From Sipunculus nudus (lineage: Eukaryota > Annelida > Sipuncula > Golfingiida > Sipunculidae): 64,000 nt of DNA. This document shows, one piece after another, positions 50,139 through 62,275 of this stretch. Each line of letters begins with the position of its first letter. Within the stretch, counting starts at the first letter, position 1. The notes beneath the pieces are model-generated. The model was given only the letters and a program-made list of their open reading frames with translations. It ran no database searches and had not been told where the DNA came from. The translations under genes and the position numbers were made by a program. The stretch is from positions 37,319,340 to 37,383,339 of the forward strand of contig CM049322.1 of assembly GCA_026874595.1 (NCBI GenBank). Reading direction: 5' to 3'.

Positions 50139-51600
50139 AATTATCCTGTTGCCTTGCCATACAATTATATTTCCACTACTACTTCGATAATCTCCAATCG
50201 CTTTAAGTAAAGTTATATTCGAAACCTAACATTCGATGTACTGCTTCTCAGATAAGGTGAAATGCTTATTTTATATATGTTTTTGTCTTTTTCCGGTGAA
50301 CCTTAATGGAAATGTGACAACCACCTTATCCTCAGCCTATTCCATATTAAGCAATCTTGTCAGGGACGTAGTAGCAAGTATGGAGATGACACATGTATTT
50401 ACCGAAGTCTACATTCAGTGATCCCATGCTTTAGATACAGAATTTCAGAATCCTATAATACATTTTTGTGTATGTTCAGGCAATGTTCGTTTTCAGCGAT
50501 GCTTTCCGGTTTTTTTGCCCTTCCGACGAAACGAGACGCTGTACTTTGTCTATTCCCTCGCATCCACTGTGTCCTGATAGTTTATCAAACTATGTGAACA
50601 CAGCCTAAACACTGGGGGATATAGAATAAACAAGAGACCCATGATGGATGACACTAAGTTGTTTTTTTCACATTGAAAAAGAATAATTAAGGCTAGGCGT
50701 ATAAATACAGGGGTTATCTATGCAGGGTGTATTAAATGCAATATGCAATTTCCCGTTGTGTGTGTGTGTGTGTGTGGGGGGGGGGTCTGTTAATCTAATT
50801 GTGTTTAAGGCAAAGTTATATAACCTTTTTCTTTTTCGTTAAATCATCCGATTACCCATACCATTTATAGCACTAATTGAATCTCTTGTCATTTATGAAT
50901 TATAAAGTACATTCCCAGGTAAGCCCTACTGTATCGTTCCATTAATGTCCTGCGATGTCAAACAAAAGAATGATTGTGTTTTGTGATACGTATTACGATA
51001 TTTTCATTATATTTAAAAGAAATAATTTTTTTCTATAATTACTATATCATATATATTAGTTATAATAATAATAACTTTAACTGTGTTAAATTTTTCAAAA
51101 ATGAAAAAAATATGGTGATATTTTTTTTTTCATACACGGATTATGGCAATATTACTTACCTAAGTACTGAGGCAAGTACTTGCCTGTTGTTAAAGAGCAT
51201 TCGCATTTACAGTTAAAATTTAACGTTTCTTTAGGCCTTACATGTGCAAACAGCTTGGCAATTAGAAAATGGACTATAGCAAAGAAAGGGATACATGAAA
51301 TGTACCACACCGCAATCCTGATTTCTTAAACAAAAAAATGTTTAACTTGATACTTGATCTCCCTGTAGTAATCATTATATATGAAGAGAGAATATTAATT
51401 AATCTATAATTATTATGACCGTGTTCAGCACTTTTTTTGCTTTATTGAAGTATTCTTGTGTACAAAAACATCATCGACCAGACAAGAACTTTCCTGGGAG
51501 GACCTTTGATCAATGATATTTCAGGTATATTATATGTCGAAAGATACAGTAGCATTTTTCACTTCAAGCATGTAATTCATGCCAATCTATCAGTTTTAGG
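50139..51600. other. No gene seen
   Basis: AT-rich sequence with a (TG)n-G(n) microsatellite at about 50757-50786. The ORF at 50236-50421 has no domain or splice support, and that at 50974-51216 is low-complexity. Confidence 0.45.
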
Positions 51601-51609
51601 CATGTATTA

Positions 51610-51730
51610 ATATATCGGAAAATATCGATATTTGAAAAAAAAATTGATATACGCAATAAACACATCACCCTATCGCGGTATACCGATATATCGATAATAA
51701 CGCGCAAAATATGTGTTAAAACTCGATATT
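51610..51730. repeat. Cluster of ATCGAT palindromes
   Basis: Contains tatatcgg, aatatcgatatt, ataccgatatatcgataat and ctcgatattg within 120 bp, forming overlapping inverted repeats. It could be the end of a small DNA transposon or a cluster of DREF-like (TATCGATA) sites. No target duplication was found. Confidence 0.25.
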
Positions 51731-53255
51731 GAGAAACCATCCCCCGCCCCTATGTTTATAACGTTATTTACGGTATATGCTTAATGATGGCACTGAAATT
51801 GGAGCAGATTTACAAGCATTAATCACTTAAGGTTGACAGGGATTATACCTGTACTACATATGCAAAGACAGTTTTTATTGTTTCTTTGATGTTGTATACC
51901 TTTCAAGATTTGACCTGAAATAATGAAATAAGGGTTGCTATTCGTATAATTTGCCTATCGCATTTAAAACTGATATTGTCCCAATGTTTTAAATTAGTTT
52001 AAAGTGTTATAAAAGATGTTGACGTTCAAATGACAAGAGCAACATAGTCCCTTTAGGTCTAACATGAACCGAGACATTAAGGTTATAGTACAAAAATTTC
52101 GAAGGCTCTCAGGAATATTTTATAATCACTTGTTGGTCTGGGTATGTTAAAATTCTATCTTTGATAAGTGACTGGTGTAGGTGTAAGTCTAGTATAATTA
52201 CGCTTTGCATATACTGAGTCATAAATGCTATCTGTCAGAAGAAAGAAATGAAAACAAAAGACTAAATGATAATCTGTGGGTTTCCACACTTGGAGTCCTA
52301 AGAAACAGGAAACAATCTCAACCAAGTGACAATGTAGAATTGAAACCATCAACCCCTATAAGGCTCAGCTCCATTCCGGGAAAGCAAAAATAAACATGGG
52401 TGATATTTAATTGTAAGAGACATCTATAATCTGGTTGAACAATTTAAGATATCGAGGGTCAACATTTATATCAAATTTGTACAATATACACGGTATTTAT
52501 TCAAACTGGCCAGTTGTAATCAATTTTCACGACAGTATTCCCATCTTAAAGATGTTACAATCCATGATGACCGTGCATATTTCTATCAGGAGCAACTATA
52601 CTAAATATATGTACTACGTTTAAGTTCAATAGGTGATGCCTTAAATTTAAATTTGATAAGAATATTCAGTCCGAAATCGATAGCATAAGCCTCAGCTTGT
52701 AACACAGTTTTAAATTTTTGTCCGACACTCCTTATAACGTGACATTTCAGTTCCTATACACGGGAATTTGCCCAATAGCTCCAACAAGTTAAAAATACAT
52801 GATATCATTTCAGGGTATACTGTAAACAGGGGCCAGAAAGTAATAACTTTAAAGAATAAATTATCAAATTTAGACAAGTAAACATTTTGCAATAATATTG
52901 ATCAGATATTCTAGATAAGATATTGGTATGTAGGTCGGGTATTCCTATGACATTTTGTTTTATTAAAAGCCTGCACGCGCCGTTTTGAACGGCTCAGCCC
53001 CTTCCTCACGGACACATCCACTGTAAAAACATACGTCGACGTGAATTGCATCAGCTTGCCCAAAGAAAATAGCAAATTGAAATAAAGAGAACGCTCTGTA
53101 TCACGTACACAACAAAGTGTATCGAGGAATACAGGCACACACATTGTTATACACCATATATAAATACAGTCGAATCTTATCAATTCGACCATTCAAGAGA
53201 CTGGTCTCAAATTGTCCTAATAGACAGCAATATATGTTTAGGAACTGCGCTAACA
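51731..53255. other. No gene supported
   Basis: A segment near 51827 ('acttaaggttga' ... 'catatgcaaa') recurs diverged near 54508. A minus-strand ORF (53192-52911) is 93 codons but lacks a recognisable domain. The hairpin gccgtt-ttg-aacggc is at about 52980. Nothing else recognised. Confidence 0.4.
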
Positions 53256-53259
53256 TAGG

Positions 53260-53260
53260 T

Positions 53261-53299
<39 letters not shown>

Positions 53300-53367
53300 G
53301 TATATATATATATGTATATATGGTCACATAATCAGTAAGGTCGAAAGCATTCGATTTACTTAAGGGC

Positions 53368-53417
<50 letters not shown>
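53260..53417. repeat. TA / TATG microsatellites
   Basis: Two runs, 53260-53322 with interspersed TATG, and 53369-53417 as nearly pure TA, separated by 46 bp of unique sequence. Confidence 0.9.
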
Positions 53418-53421
<4 letters not shown>

Positions 53422-56400
53422 CATATTGTATGGTCGATTTATACCATATATGCAATATATTTATGGGTTGAAAGATAAATCTCGCAGAACTGTCACATAT
53501 GATTCATGTCTGTCACTATATAGGTCAGAACAAAGTACCAGCAGCTACAATTGCCAAAGGTTAGTGGTAATCATATAAACTACGAAAAAGTAGGTTGTAG
53601 GAAACAAAAGAACAAAGAACATGTGAACTAAACATTGCCCCAGTTATGGCAGTGGTTTCAGAATGTTGCGTTTTTTATCAGAAGTACTATAAAATGATGA
53701 TAACATGTGCACATGTTGTTCACGTGTGCAACATGATATATTCAAGGCTTACATGAGCCGGTGCATTCAGATAATAGTGAAAAAATATCACAGCATTTCA
53801 TCATAACTGGTTGGCTTGGTTGGGAGCAGGCGGTAAACTTTGTTAACTGTGTCATGTGACCGGTATATGTGTGGCTGTAGCACAGCTGTTGCCCTTGCAG
53901 CACAGCTGTTGCCGTACGCTGAATACGAGCATATTTTTTTGTAGAAAAAGGAGATATGAACGGATCTTATTTATCAGACAATGCGCCTGCTACCTAAAAG
54001 AATTAATATTTCATGTATATTGGTTTTGTTTTTGTTGTCTGGTGGTTTAAAGTGGCTTCTTATAAAGATGACATGGTCGAAAATACACTTTAAACCCTCA
54101 CACTTTAAGCTATGTTACCTACCAGGGATAGAACATGGAACTAAACTAAAGTTACAGTAAACTTAGGATGTGTATGGGTACCCCACTATTCAATAAAATT
54201 CAGGTGCTTACTATACCCACATTGTGTTAAGTGTGCAATATATTACCGTGAGCCTATCCAAACATGGTGCCAATAAAATGAGCTTAGTTCAACATTAAAG
54301 CAAAGGAATTTCCTCCACCATATGGGTATTCAAAATTTCCAACATGAAAGATGTGCTATTATAAATTCAAGATACGTTGACTGTTCTCACCTGTAACCTC
54401 CCTATGCAATGCACTGACTAGTGTTTGGACGCGTTGCACACAAGCGTTGGGTGAGCTACAGTGATATAAGAAGGCTCTTCGGGTCACGGAAATGAGAGGA
54501 TTTATGACTTAAGGTTGAGCGGGTTATCATATACTACATACTTTGCATATGCAAACACTGAACATCCTACGGTGTGTATGTGTTAATCATTACAATCTTC
54601 TCTGTTATATCAATTAATTCTTGTTTCCATTTCTTAACTGCTAAGTCTGGAGTGACTTAATGTTTCTCTTGTTTTCTCTTGTTTGGATTTTCTCTGCAGG
54701 TTTTATTAGTAGTTTATTTATAATAATAATGATATGTCCCCTTTGGGCTTATATATGTCACCTCAAATATAAACACAGTAAATACTTAGTGGTAGATATT
54801 GAACATCATAAACATCATTAGAGTGTACGAGTCTTGCTTTTTTTCTAACGGCGTAAAAGTAAATTTTTACACTTGTTCCAACAGCGAACAAAGTATTCTA
54901 ACAAAGTCTTACCGTCATAATTTATGAATTAAACCAACTGAATTGTTTTATAAAGTATAGGAAACTGCGTAATTCTGTAAGATGTTTTATCATACAGAAT
55001 TGTTAGGGGTTTGTAATTTTGGCAGAACATTCAAAACCATTGTGCCTCTCATCTTCGACGTCACCGTTTTTACATATGGGACAGCCCCTTGCTTCAATTT
55101 TTATGTTCCTGTATTTATTTGGTGGTATCAGCCTATATATCGTGTCTGAAATCTGTCAGTTTCACTTCTCAGCGCAAGTATCCCACACTTAAGCCGAGCA
55201 AGTATGTTGAACTTTGCTGTCGTCGATAGGGCCATATACTTTTTAACGTATATACTTAATTATGTGCCGTGCACTGTGTGCTGATAAAACTGATAAAAAA
55301 TCTTAATTTTGGGAAAGAGCGGCATTTTTCGAGCCATTTATGTTGATTATCAGAACGTAACTTCTGTTTCAGATTACGTTGGCAACGCGGCGCTATTTCA
55401 TTATATGTGTGTATTAATATACATCGATGGATTCGAGTATCTTACTTCTTTGCATCTGAGCACTGCAGTTATCCGCGACTTGCAAGGTTATAATCCAATA
55501 TGAATACTTTCTTGGTTAGATTTGTGTAATCCATAGTGATTCCAAAACCGTAACATCTCAATCAAATGATATCTACATGTTAAACAACCACTATCTCTTT
55601 AGAGCAGCAGTTACACATGCAGGACCTGTGAACACTAAAAAAGGTAACGGAGAGCTCTGTTTTGAATTTTATCACATGACGGGGTTTATGCCTATCCCCA
55701 TAACTCAGACGCATAATCTATAGGACTGTTACTACCATCATAGTATATATGTTTGTAAAGAAGTCATATAAGTATAGTATCCTTAAAATTCTTAAACTTG
55801 CTCAATACTAGACCAAGAGCTTAAAATCCAGCAGGCGCTAGGAAATCAGAACTTTTAGGTCATAAAAAGGATTTTATACCGACATAAGGCTTTTTTCCCT
55901 GCATGCATGCCTACTTACTAGGGAGACGTGTTTCTATTCCTTGAGGCAAACGATTACTTAATAATGAAGTAACTAAAAAATATGATGAGTACAGGAGCGT
56001 CCTTTTCGAACCCCATTCCGATCTTTGGCTATAAGTTTAAGTTTGTTAAAGTACGACGCATTATTCTATAATCAATCAGGCCACGATGATGAGTTGTTGA
56101 TAAAGATATGACCATTCCATGGCTCGTAGTAACTTAGTCAATTTCATTTTCGGTTTGTTCCTCTGATTTTGAACAAGTCCACTTTACATCATGAAAAATA
56201 TGGAAAAGTATACATTTCATGAAGTCTGTTTTATAATTAGAGTAATAAAGTATCCACTTCTCCAGGTTAATAGCAATTATTTAATTACTCAATATCGATG
56301 TGCTTATAAAGTTAGTATATTTAGTCATAAGAAAATTATGATTAACTTACTATATTTTGTATTAATTTCAATAAAGCTCATTTGTTCCTATTATCCTTGT

Positions 56401-56575
56401 TTATTATTTTCTGATTAGAAAAATTATATTGAATAAAACGAGATATATGTTTGTAAATTATATTTTATTTTTAAATTGTTGAATATATTTAAAATTTTGA
56501 AATGAGATAAATTATTTTCATCAGGGATGTAATTTTCATCCCCGAAATTATCTCTTTCAGACCAATTTTTGCCGC
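53418..56575. other. No gene supported
   Basis: AT-rich. There is a short tandem duplication 'gcacagctgttgcc' at about 53880-53915. ORFs at 53856-54050, 55309-55503 and 56191-56418 have no recognisable motif, and their starts or compositions do not favour coding. Confidence 0.4.
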
Positions 56576-56682
56576 CTAGACCCCTTTTTCCGGACCGGAG
56601 GATATTTTTTTAGGTTTTATTTGGGGAGCTGGAGTTTCAAACTGACTTTTAATATTGTGGCGGATACAAAGGAGCTCCTGCC

Positions 56683-56729
56683 CCCCCCCCCACATCGGAT
56701 CCGCTTCTGGTGTGTGTGTGTGTGTGTGA
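56683..56729. repeat. C-run and (TG)n microsatellite
   Basis: A run of C near 56683 and (TG)n at 56709-56729. The overlapping ORFs on both strands are products of this low-complexity sequence. Confidence 0.7.
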
Positions 56730-56912
56730 GGGCGTGTGTATGTGCACTGATAACCATATTGCAGACCGCTGATCACCGAAATATACCAGCCAATGCCCAT
56801 GCAGGCTGTATATTTTTACGTTTAACGATAGTCGAGTCAATTATTTAGCGGATATGTTATCCGGATAAGGTGAAAATAAACCCTGACAGAGGCTGGTTAT
56901 GAATTTTAATAA

Positions 56913-57221
56913 TTAGCGAGGCTGACGTGCTAAAAAATGCATAAAATGCGCACACTGATCTCCTGAAAGGTATTCTCGGACAAAAACCTCAATTTTTTTT
57001 TCATGCGATTGTTCAAATTTGGTCTTGCGGTCATACAAACGTTTGAAGTGATAGCCGAGGTTTTCCATGCTAATCCCATATGACGTGGAGCTCGGTGGAT
57101 CATTCGGGACGACTCGGGGAGTGGAAGCAGCTGCACCGATAGTATCATGTGCAGTTATAACACATGTGTGGATGTGATGGCCTGCACACGATAATAACCG
57201 CGTGCTGCTAACCACCTGCAC
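56913..57221 (-). CDS. Uncharacterised ORF, possible exon
   Basis: A 102-codon minus-strand frame, formally opening at GTG. The stretch from SMENLGYHF to the stop is protein-like (KRLYDRKTKFEQ, EVFVREYLSGDQ). I do not recognise it. It ends in a normal stop. No splice partner was found. It faces away from the piggyBac-like fragment at 57254. Confidence 0.25.
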   Translation of the reverse strand: MQVVSSTRLLSCAGHHIHTCVITAHDTIGAAASTPRVVPNDPPSSTSYGISMENLGYHFKRLYDRKTKFEQSHEKKIEVFVREYLSGDQCAHFMHFLARQPR

Positions 57222-57253
57222 ACGATAGTTATCGGTGCAGTTTTTCGCATCGG

Positions 57254-57499
57254 GTGTATCAAGATATCCCAGTGTCGGGGCACAGGCGCCGACTGATACA
57301 CATTCCAGACAGCACAGAACGATGTGGTCTGTGCAAGGTTCCTCTGTGTACGTTAATACTAAGTTTCTTGTTCATGTACAGTAGGCACAGAGTGACACAC
57401 ACCAAAAAAGTACGCTGCTTATACTGCCATTATGAAGTAATTAACTTAATGAACACTAATAAAGCTAAGATGAAACATGTCTGCTTCTGTGATGGTTAA
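57254..57499 (+). pseudogene. Possible piggyBac-like C-terminal remnant
   Basis: The frame reads IPVSGHRRR, then CGLCKVPLCT near residue 23-32, and later KKVRCLYCHY and KHVCFCDG. The order 'P.SGHRRR ... C..CKVPLC' resembles the cysteine-rich C-terminal domain of piggyBac-type transposases, with some Cys positions lost. No catalytic DDD domain or TTAA-flanked ends are visible, so at most this is a small decayed piece. The formal start is TTG. Confidence 0.3.
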
Positions 57500-57781
57500 A
57501 AGTGTTCTGAAATGATTTTATGAAAAGTTTTCTATTTAAAGTCCTTAAAAAATAGAGCTGTAGGTATGCTGTATCTGTCACCAATGATAAACAAAATTCA
57601 CTGTACTTTTACAGTGGCATAACCAACACATAGCTTTCAAGTGAAAACCCCATGTCACGGGTCATTTAAAAATAATATCCCTCCTCATTAGATAGTGATA
57701 TGATGAGATTCTGGGCATGGCAAGGATTATATTAGTGCATGGGTAGAAATAGAATTTTTAAATGACATCTTTTTCCCACAG

Positions 57782-57815
57782 GACTTTACATAATTTGAGA
57801 AAAAGAATATGTAAG
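57782..57815 (+). other. Possible 34-nt micro-exon
   Basis: A strong acceptor (tttttcccacag) at 57781 and a strong donor (aag|gtaagaat) at 57815 enclose 34 nt. Only one frame is open (entry phase 2, exit phase 0). That does not match the phase-1 entry of the next candidate exon, so the link is unproven. Confidence 0.25.
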
Positions 57816-58492
57816 GTAAGAATTATGAAATAATATATTCATTTCAACGATTGTTCAACACTTCACCACACTTTTAACTCCGGTTAGATCCTTCAAAATT
57901 TCTGTATAAATCGAATATAAAAAGTAAACTGTCATGTACTAAAACTACATATTTGTTGTGAATGAAGAGTAAAAATATACTACAGCGATAGATATAGTAA
58001 TCCAAGTGAGGGTTGGATTTATATAGACATTTATCATATGATTTCAGTGATTTTTATTATTAGGTAATTAATGACTGTGATTACTCAATACAGGGTTCTG
58101 CATATTTATGAAATATATTACATCCGTTTATCCCATTAGTCATATTGAAATATTAATTAGCAAATTAGGTTATTAGTTTATTAGATAGCTTATAGCTTTG
58201 TTTTATTTGTTTGTTTAGATTAAACCATCATTACCTTGTAATACTTTATTCATATTCATAAAAGGATGTTTATCAATAAAATATAATAGGTATTAAACAG
58301 GGATCAAAATCTTGGTAACATAAGATTATAAATACAGATATACGCCAGATATTCCTTCACGGTCTATTCTGCTTTCGATTCTCACAAATTTAATGATATC
58401 ATTGCAGAATTTAAACATTAAATATGATGTCCTGATTCTTTTAAATTTGATCTGCAACAATCTATCATTAATCTGCCAATTCTTGGGTGTGT

Positions 58493-58530
58493 GTATGTTT
58501 GTGTGTGTGTGTGTGTGGGGGGGGGGGGGT
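58493..58530. repeat. (TG)n-G(n) microsatellite
   Basis: A TG run followed by about ten G. Confidence 0.85.
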
Positions 58531-58795
58531 ATGGGTATATATTAAACAGCAGACAATGTCACTATATTGAAAGTTTTTCTAGAATGAGGGTTGTGGATTT
58601 TCTGAAGATATTCAGTATAGTCTATTACTCATCACCTGTTTGATGAGGTTTATTTTTTCTGTCATTGATCAATTTCATTAAAACTCATCATATGCAAGGA
58701 TAGGATCAGATTTTTTTTTACTGAGAACATATGTCTTATATTATTAATTTATTGGCATTTTATATAAAAATTTATACATTTGCCGGAAGTTCCAG

Positions 58796-60231
58796 ATACA
58801 GAGGATCACCAGAAAACTGATATTTTCCTTGCTTTGGCTCCAAAGTTTAAAGGACCCTCTAAACTGCAGCCTGCGATGCAAGTAGCAGATGTAAGTCATA
58901 TATGTACCTGTTTCCTCAAACATTAATACCCGGTCTGATATATATTAGTGTATTTTTTCTTTACAAATGATACTTAATTCAGTTGTTGAGGGAGACCAAA
59001 GTGTTATTTTAAATATAGAAGGCATTATTTTAAAAATGAAATATGTTGTTCACCATACAGTGCAGATTACAAAACATTTCACATTTTGTTAATATTAAAC
59101 CCTGCAAACTACACCCTGTGATGCAAGTAGTAGATGTGAGTCATATAAACCTTTTTTCTCTGTAACAGTAGCACCCAGGGTGATTTATATTAATTTATAA
59201 TTATTTTTTTAACAAATGATACTTAATTCCGTTGTCGAGTGGGACCAAAATGTTATATTTTTAAACATAGATTGTATTTAAAAAAATGAAATATATTGTT
59301 CTCCAATACAGTGCAAATTGCAAATTATTTAAGACTAATTCTCTCCAACTGAAACTCATTTAGATGCATATTGTGTCATTTGCCAAAATCAAATAATTTT
59401 AAACATTTTTAATGTCTGTAGAAGTGGACCTTCGGTGACCAGCGAAATCACCACGATGGCAAGAGGCAGTGGGAGCAGCCATGCATGCAACAGCCAATCA
59501 GCCAGGCAAGGCAGCATCAGCTTTGAAAATAAATGCATATAGATCTCAAAATATGTTGGTTAAGACATGCAAAGCAGAATGCAGTATTAAAGGTTGAAGA
59601 GAGTTAAACTTGTAATTATAAGAGTGTTTACCTTATATTTAAAACATTCTTGTGCATGCATTGCAGTTTGTGAATGTTGTTGCATTTAATTTCATAACGC
59701 AGTTTGTAATGCATAAGTTCCAGATAACTGAAGCTTGATATAAGATGAAATATTTCTTAGTTTTAAGTACAGTTGTTTGTTTAGTTCCATTCTCTATACG
59801 TATAATCATTTAAGTCAACACGATACCGTCTAAAGAGGACTATGTATGGAGAATCAGAAAATAAACTCTTTATTAGTATTTCATTTGTTCCTGCTTTATT
59901 TTACTTATCACAGTAATACACTCAAATGATCTAACCAGTATTGCAGGTGAGTTATAGTTTTGCAAGGCCAAGACTGGTTCTGAGTCAAAACGTTGCAAGA
60001 TCAAGACTGAGTTCGAGTCACACCCTTCCAAGATCAAGACCAAGTGATGACCCTATGGTAACAACCCTCCCCCAGTCAGCCTACACAAGGTTTGAGAACT
60101 CGAACACTGGGTCTCACCACCACAACCTCCTCCTCCGACCCTCCCCCCCCCCCCCGCCTCTCCAACTCTCAGCACAGACCTCTGCAATGCCGATAATAAG
60201 CAATTTTAATCATAAACACATGGACTCTTAA
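58796..60231 (+). CDS. Candidate 3' exons of a plus-strand gene with two possible last exons
   Basis: Penultimate exon 58796-58890 (95 nt, entry phase 1, exit phase 0) reads TEDHQKTDIFLALAP...PAMQVAD and ends at the consensus donor gat|gtaagt. Two downstream exons fit its phase 0. Option 1: 59422-59526, after acceptor aatgtctgtag, reads KWTFGDQRNHHDGKR... for 34 residues, stops at TGA, and has AATAAA at 59528-59533. Option 2: 59947-60231, after branch-like ctaac and acceptor tattgcag, starts VSYSFARPRL and stops at TAA. Option 2 carries three 11-residue repeats, a poly-Pro run and HHH. The acceptor of the penultimate exon is weak (alternatives at 58795/58796 and 58801/58802, same phase). Upstream exons were not identified. 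Family not recognised; composition suggests disorder. Confidence 0.4.
58852..59335. repeat. 245-bp tandem duplication spanning an exon end and intron
   Basis: Blocks 58852-59096 and 59097-59335 align: 'gatgcaagtag.agatgt.agtcatata', 'acaaatgatacttaattc.gttgt.gag' and 'aaaatgaaatat.ttgttc' recur at a 245-bp offset. The second block keeps the end of the exon and a donor (gtgagt at 59136) but has no acceptor, so it is a decayed exon copy. Confidence 0.6.
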
Positions 60232-61109
60232 ACACACAATAAGCCTAAATACTTTGCATCCTAAACATGTCTTAAACCTAAACACATATAACTAAACACA
60301 TAGCGACAAAACATATTAAGATGCTAAAATAAAAATAAGTAAGGACAAAAAAATGTGTATAGTTTGTGTTGAGCCTCTGAACACTATTTGTACAGTGTAG
60401 TCTAATTTTGTAAGGGAATATAAAGATTTAGGTTGTGTCGACATATTTTCACGTAGGTTTTGTTTTTCGACCTAAACACAGACAATGGGTTCTGATGTGA
60501 TTGACTGATACAAGTGTGACGTAATCGGTGGAAATGGCTTAGATATGTCTTAAATCTTAGAAAAGCATGCTGCTTTTATTCTTTCCAGAACATTTTTTTG
60601 TGATAACATTGTCAAAAATACGTATGCTCTACTGAGATACAGAATGCTTTGTATCAGGAATAGTTTCTGTGGCTTACGTCAGTGCAGTTAAGTTGAAAGA
60701 ACCCACGGATGTGCTGACATTTTAAAAAATAAATCACACAAACTCATGCTTTTTGGATAACGAAAACATATTTTCAGCTAGGAAATGAGTATAGTTTATG
60801 AAAACTATATATTTATACACTGGAAAGGCAACTTTATCATGTTACACAACCTCTTGTTTTGTTGAAAATAAACAGGAAATAATTAGTGTTTCTGTTAGGA
60901 ATATCATTAAGTTGATGAAAAATTTATTTTGATATTTTTGTAACAGGCTAATATGTTACATGGTTGTATATACACACGCAGTGAAACCCCAAAATAACGA
61001 TCATCAACAGTACCTCTATAAAGTTCTCGCGTTCTCGAGATGGTCGTCTAAACGAGGTTTGATATCAAGAGCGAAACTAGGCACTCAGCTGAATTTGTCT
61101 ATAAGGATA
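60232..61109. other. No gene seen
   Basis: AT-rich sequence following the candidate last exon. The start has several 'cctaaac' / 'aaacaca' near-repeats (60225-60310). Nothing else recognised. Confidence 0.45.
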
Positions 61110-62275
61110 TTTTAAAGAAATGTTTCAGAATGACGGAACTTTGACCTTAACCAATGACCTTGTGACCAAAAAGACTGAGAATTTATTATCCTTGAACTTG
61201 CAACATTTAGATTATTGTAACAATAGTTTGAAAAAAGTGGGCCCAGTGACCTTGACCTCTGACCAGGTAACCTCAAAATCTGCGGATTTCTTCCACTTTG
61301 GGCAAGTAAGCAATGTGTGAAAGTTGAAAAGATTGGGATGAAAATTTTGATTTACAGTGAATCCACAATCGATTTAAAGATGTGACTTCTTTGACCTTCA
61401 CCTTTGACCTCTGGACCCTGAAAATCAAAAGGTTTCTTACCTAAGTGGTGGGTATTTGACAAATCAAGTTTGAAGCTAACCTGTCTACCCAAAGTAGAAT
61501 TATTAAAAAAAAACTAATTTGTGAATGGATGGGCCCTGTGACCTTGACCTTTCACCATATGACCCCAAAATAAAAAAGAATCTTCCCCTATTGGAAGGTG
61601 AGTAAAATCCATAAGATGGAAGGTTTGTGATGAAACGTTTGGCTTGAAATACATACACATTCCTTTTAAAGAAATGGGCCCTGTGACCTTAACCTTTGAC
61701 CTTTGGACACCAAAATCGACAAGATTCTCACTTTAGTGGTGAGCCAAATATAACTTAAGTTTGAAAACATAACGTCAAACTAAACTGGAGTTATTGTCTG
61801 GAAACTCATTTGTGAACAGATGGTCCTGTGACCTTGACCTTTGACCTTGTGACTCCAAAGTCATTTATGTTCTCCCCTTATTGGCAAGTCAGCTAAATGT
61901 GCTAGATGGAAAGTTTGGGATAAAATGCTTGTCTAAAAATGCAGTCATAATCTTTTTAAATAAGCGAGTCTTGTGACCTTGACATTTGACTTCATGACCC
62001 AAAAATCATACAGGTTCTTTCTTTAGTGGTTGGCCATATGTAAGTCATGTTCGAAAACCATATTTCAATCCAAGCTAGAGTTATCATCTGGAAACAAATT
62101 TGTGTGGATGGACAGACAGACGAACAGACAGACAGGATGATTACTGTAGAGCATCCACTTGTGATAAATAAACACACCAGGACACTAGATGGAATCACAG
62201 CTGAGAAACTGACATGATTGTTTTCATTTTTTAGTAACAAGATAGAAAATATTCGTAAAAATAAGAAAAAAATAC
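61110..62275. repeat. Dispersed repeat with TGACCT half-sites, about 290-bp dimeric period
   Basis: Alternating A and B halves begin with 'gtgaccttgacctttgacc'-like cores near 61244, 61386, 61548, 61680, 61828 and 61975, with a weaker one at 61132. A halves continue with 'ccttattgg.aagt' and B halves with 'ctttagtggtgggcca', ending 'agttat..tctggaaac.cattttgtg'. The end carries gacagacaga-type runs (62109-62136). Such elements are abundant in bivalve genomes as far as I know. The ORFs inside are chance. Confidence 0.65.

Noticed and set aside
53117-53338. 73-codon ORF with Tyr-Ile repeats
   Set aside because: The repeats are direct translation of the TA microsatellite.
61120-61320. 66-codon ORF in the TGACCT repeat
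   Set aside because: Its protein repeats (LTLTNDLVT, VTLTSDQVT) are the translated half-sites, and no other copy keeps the frame.
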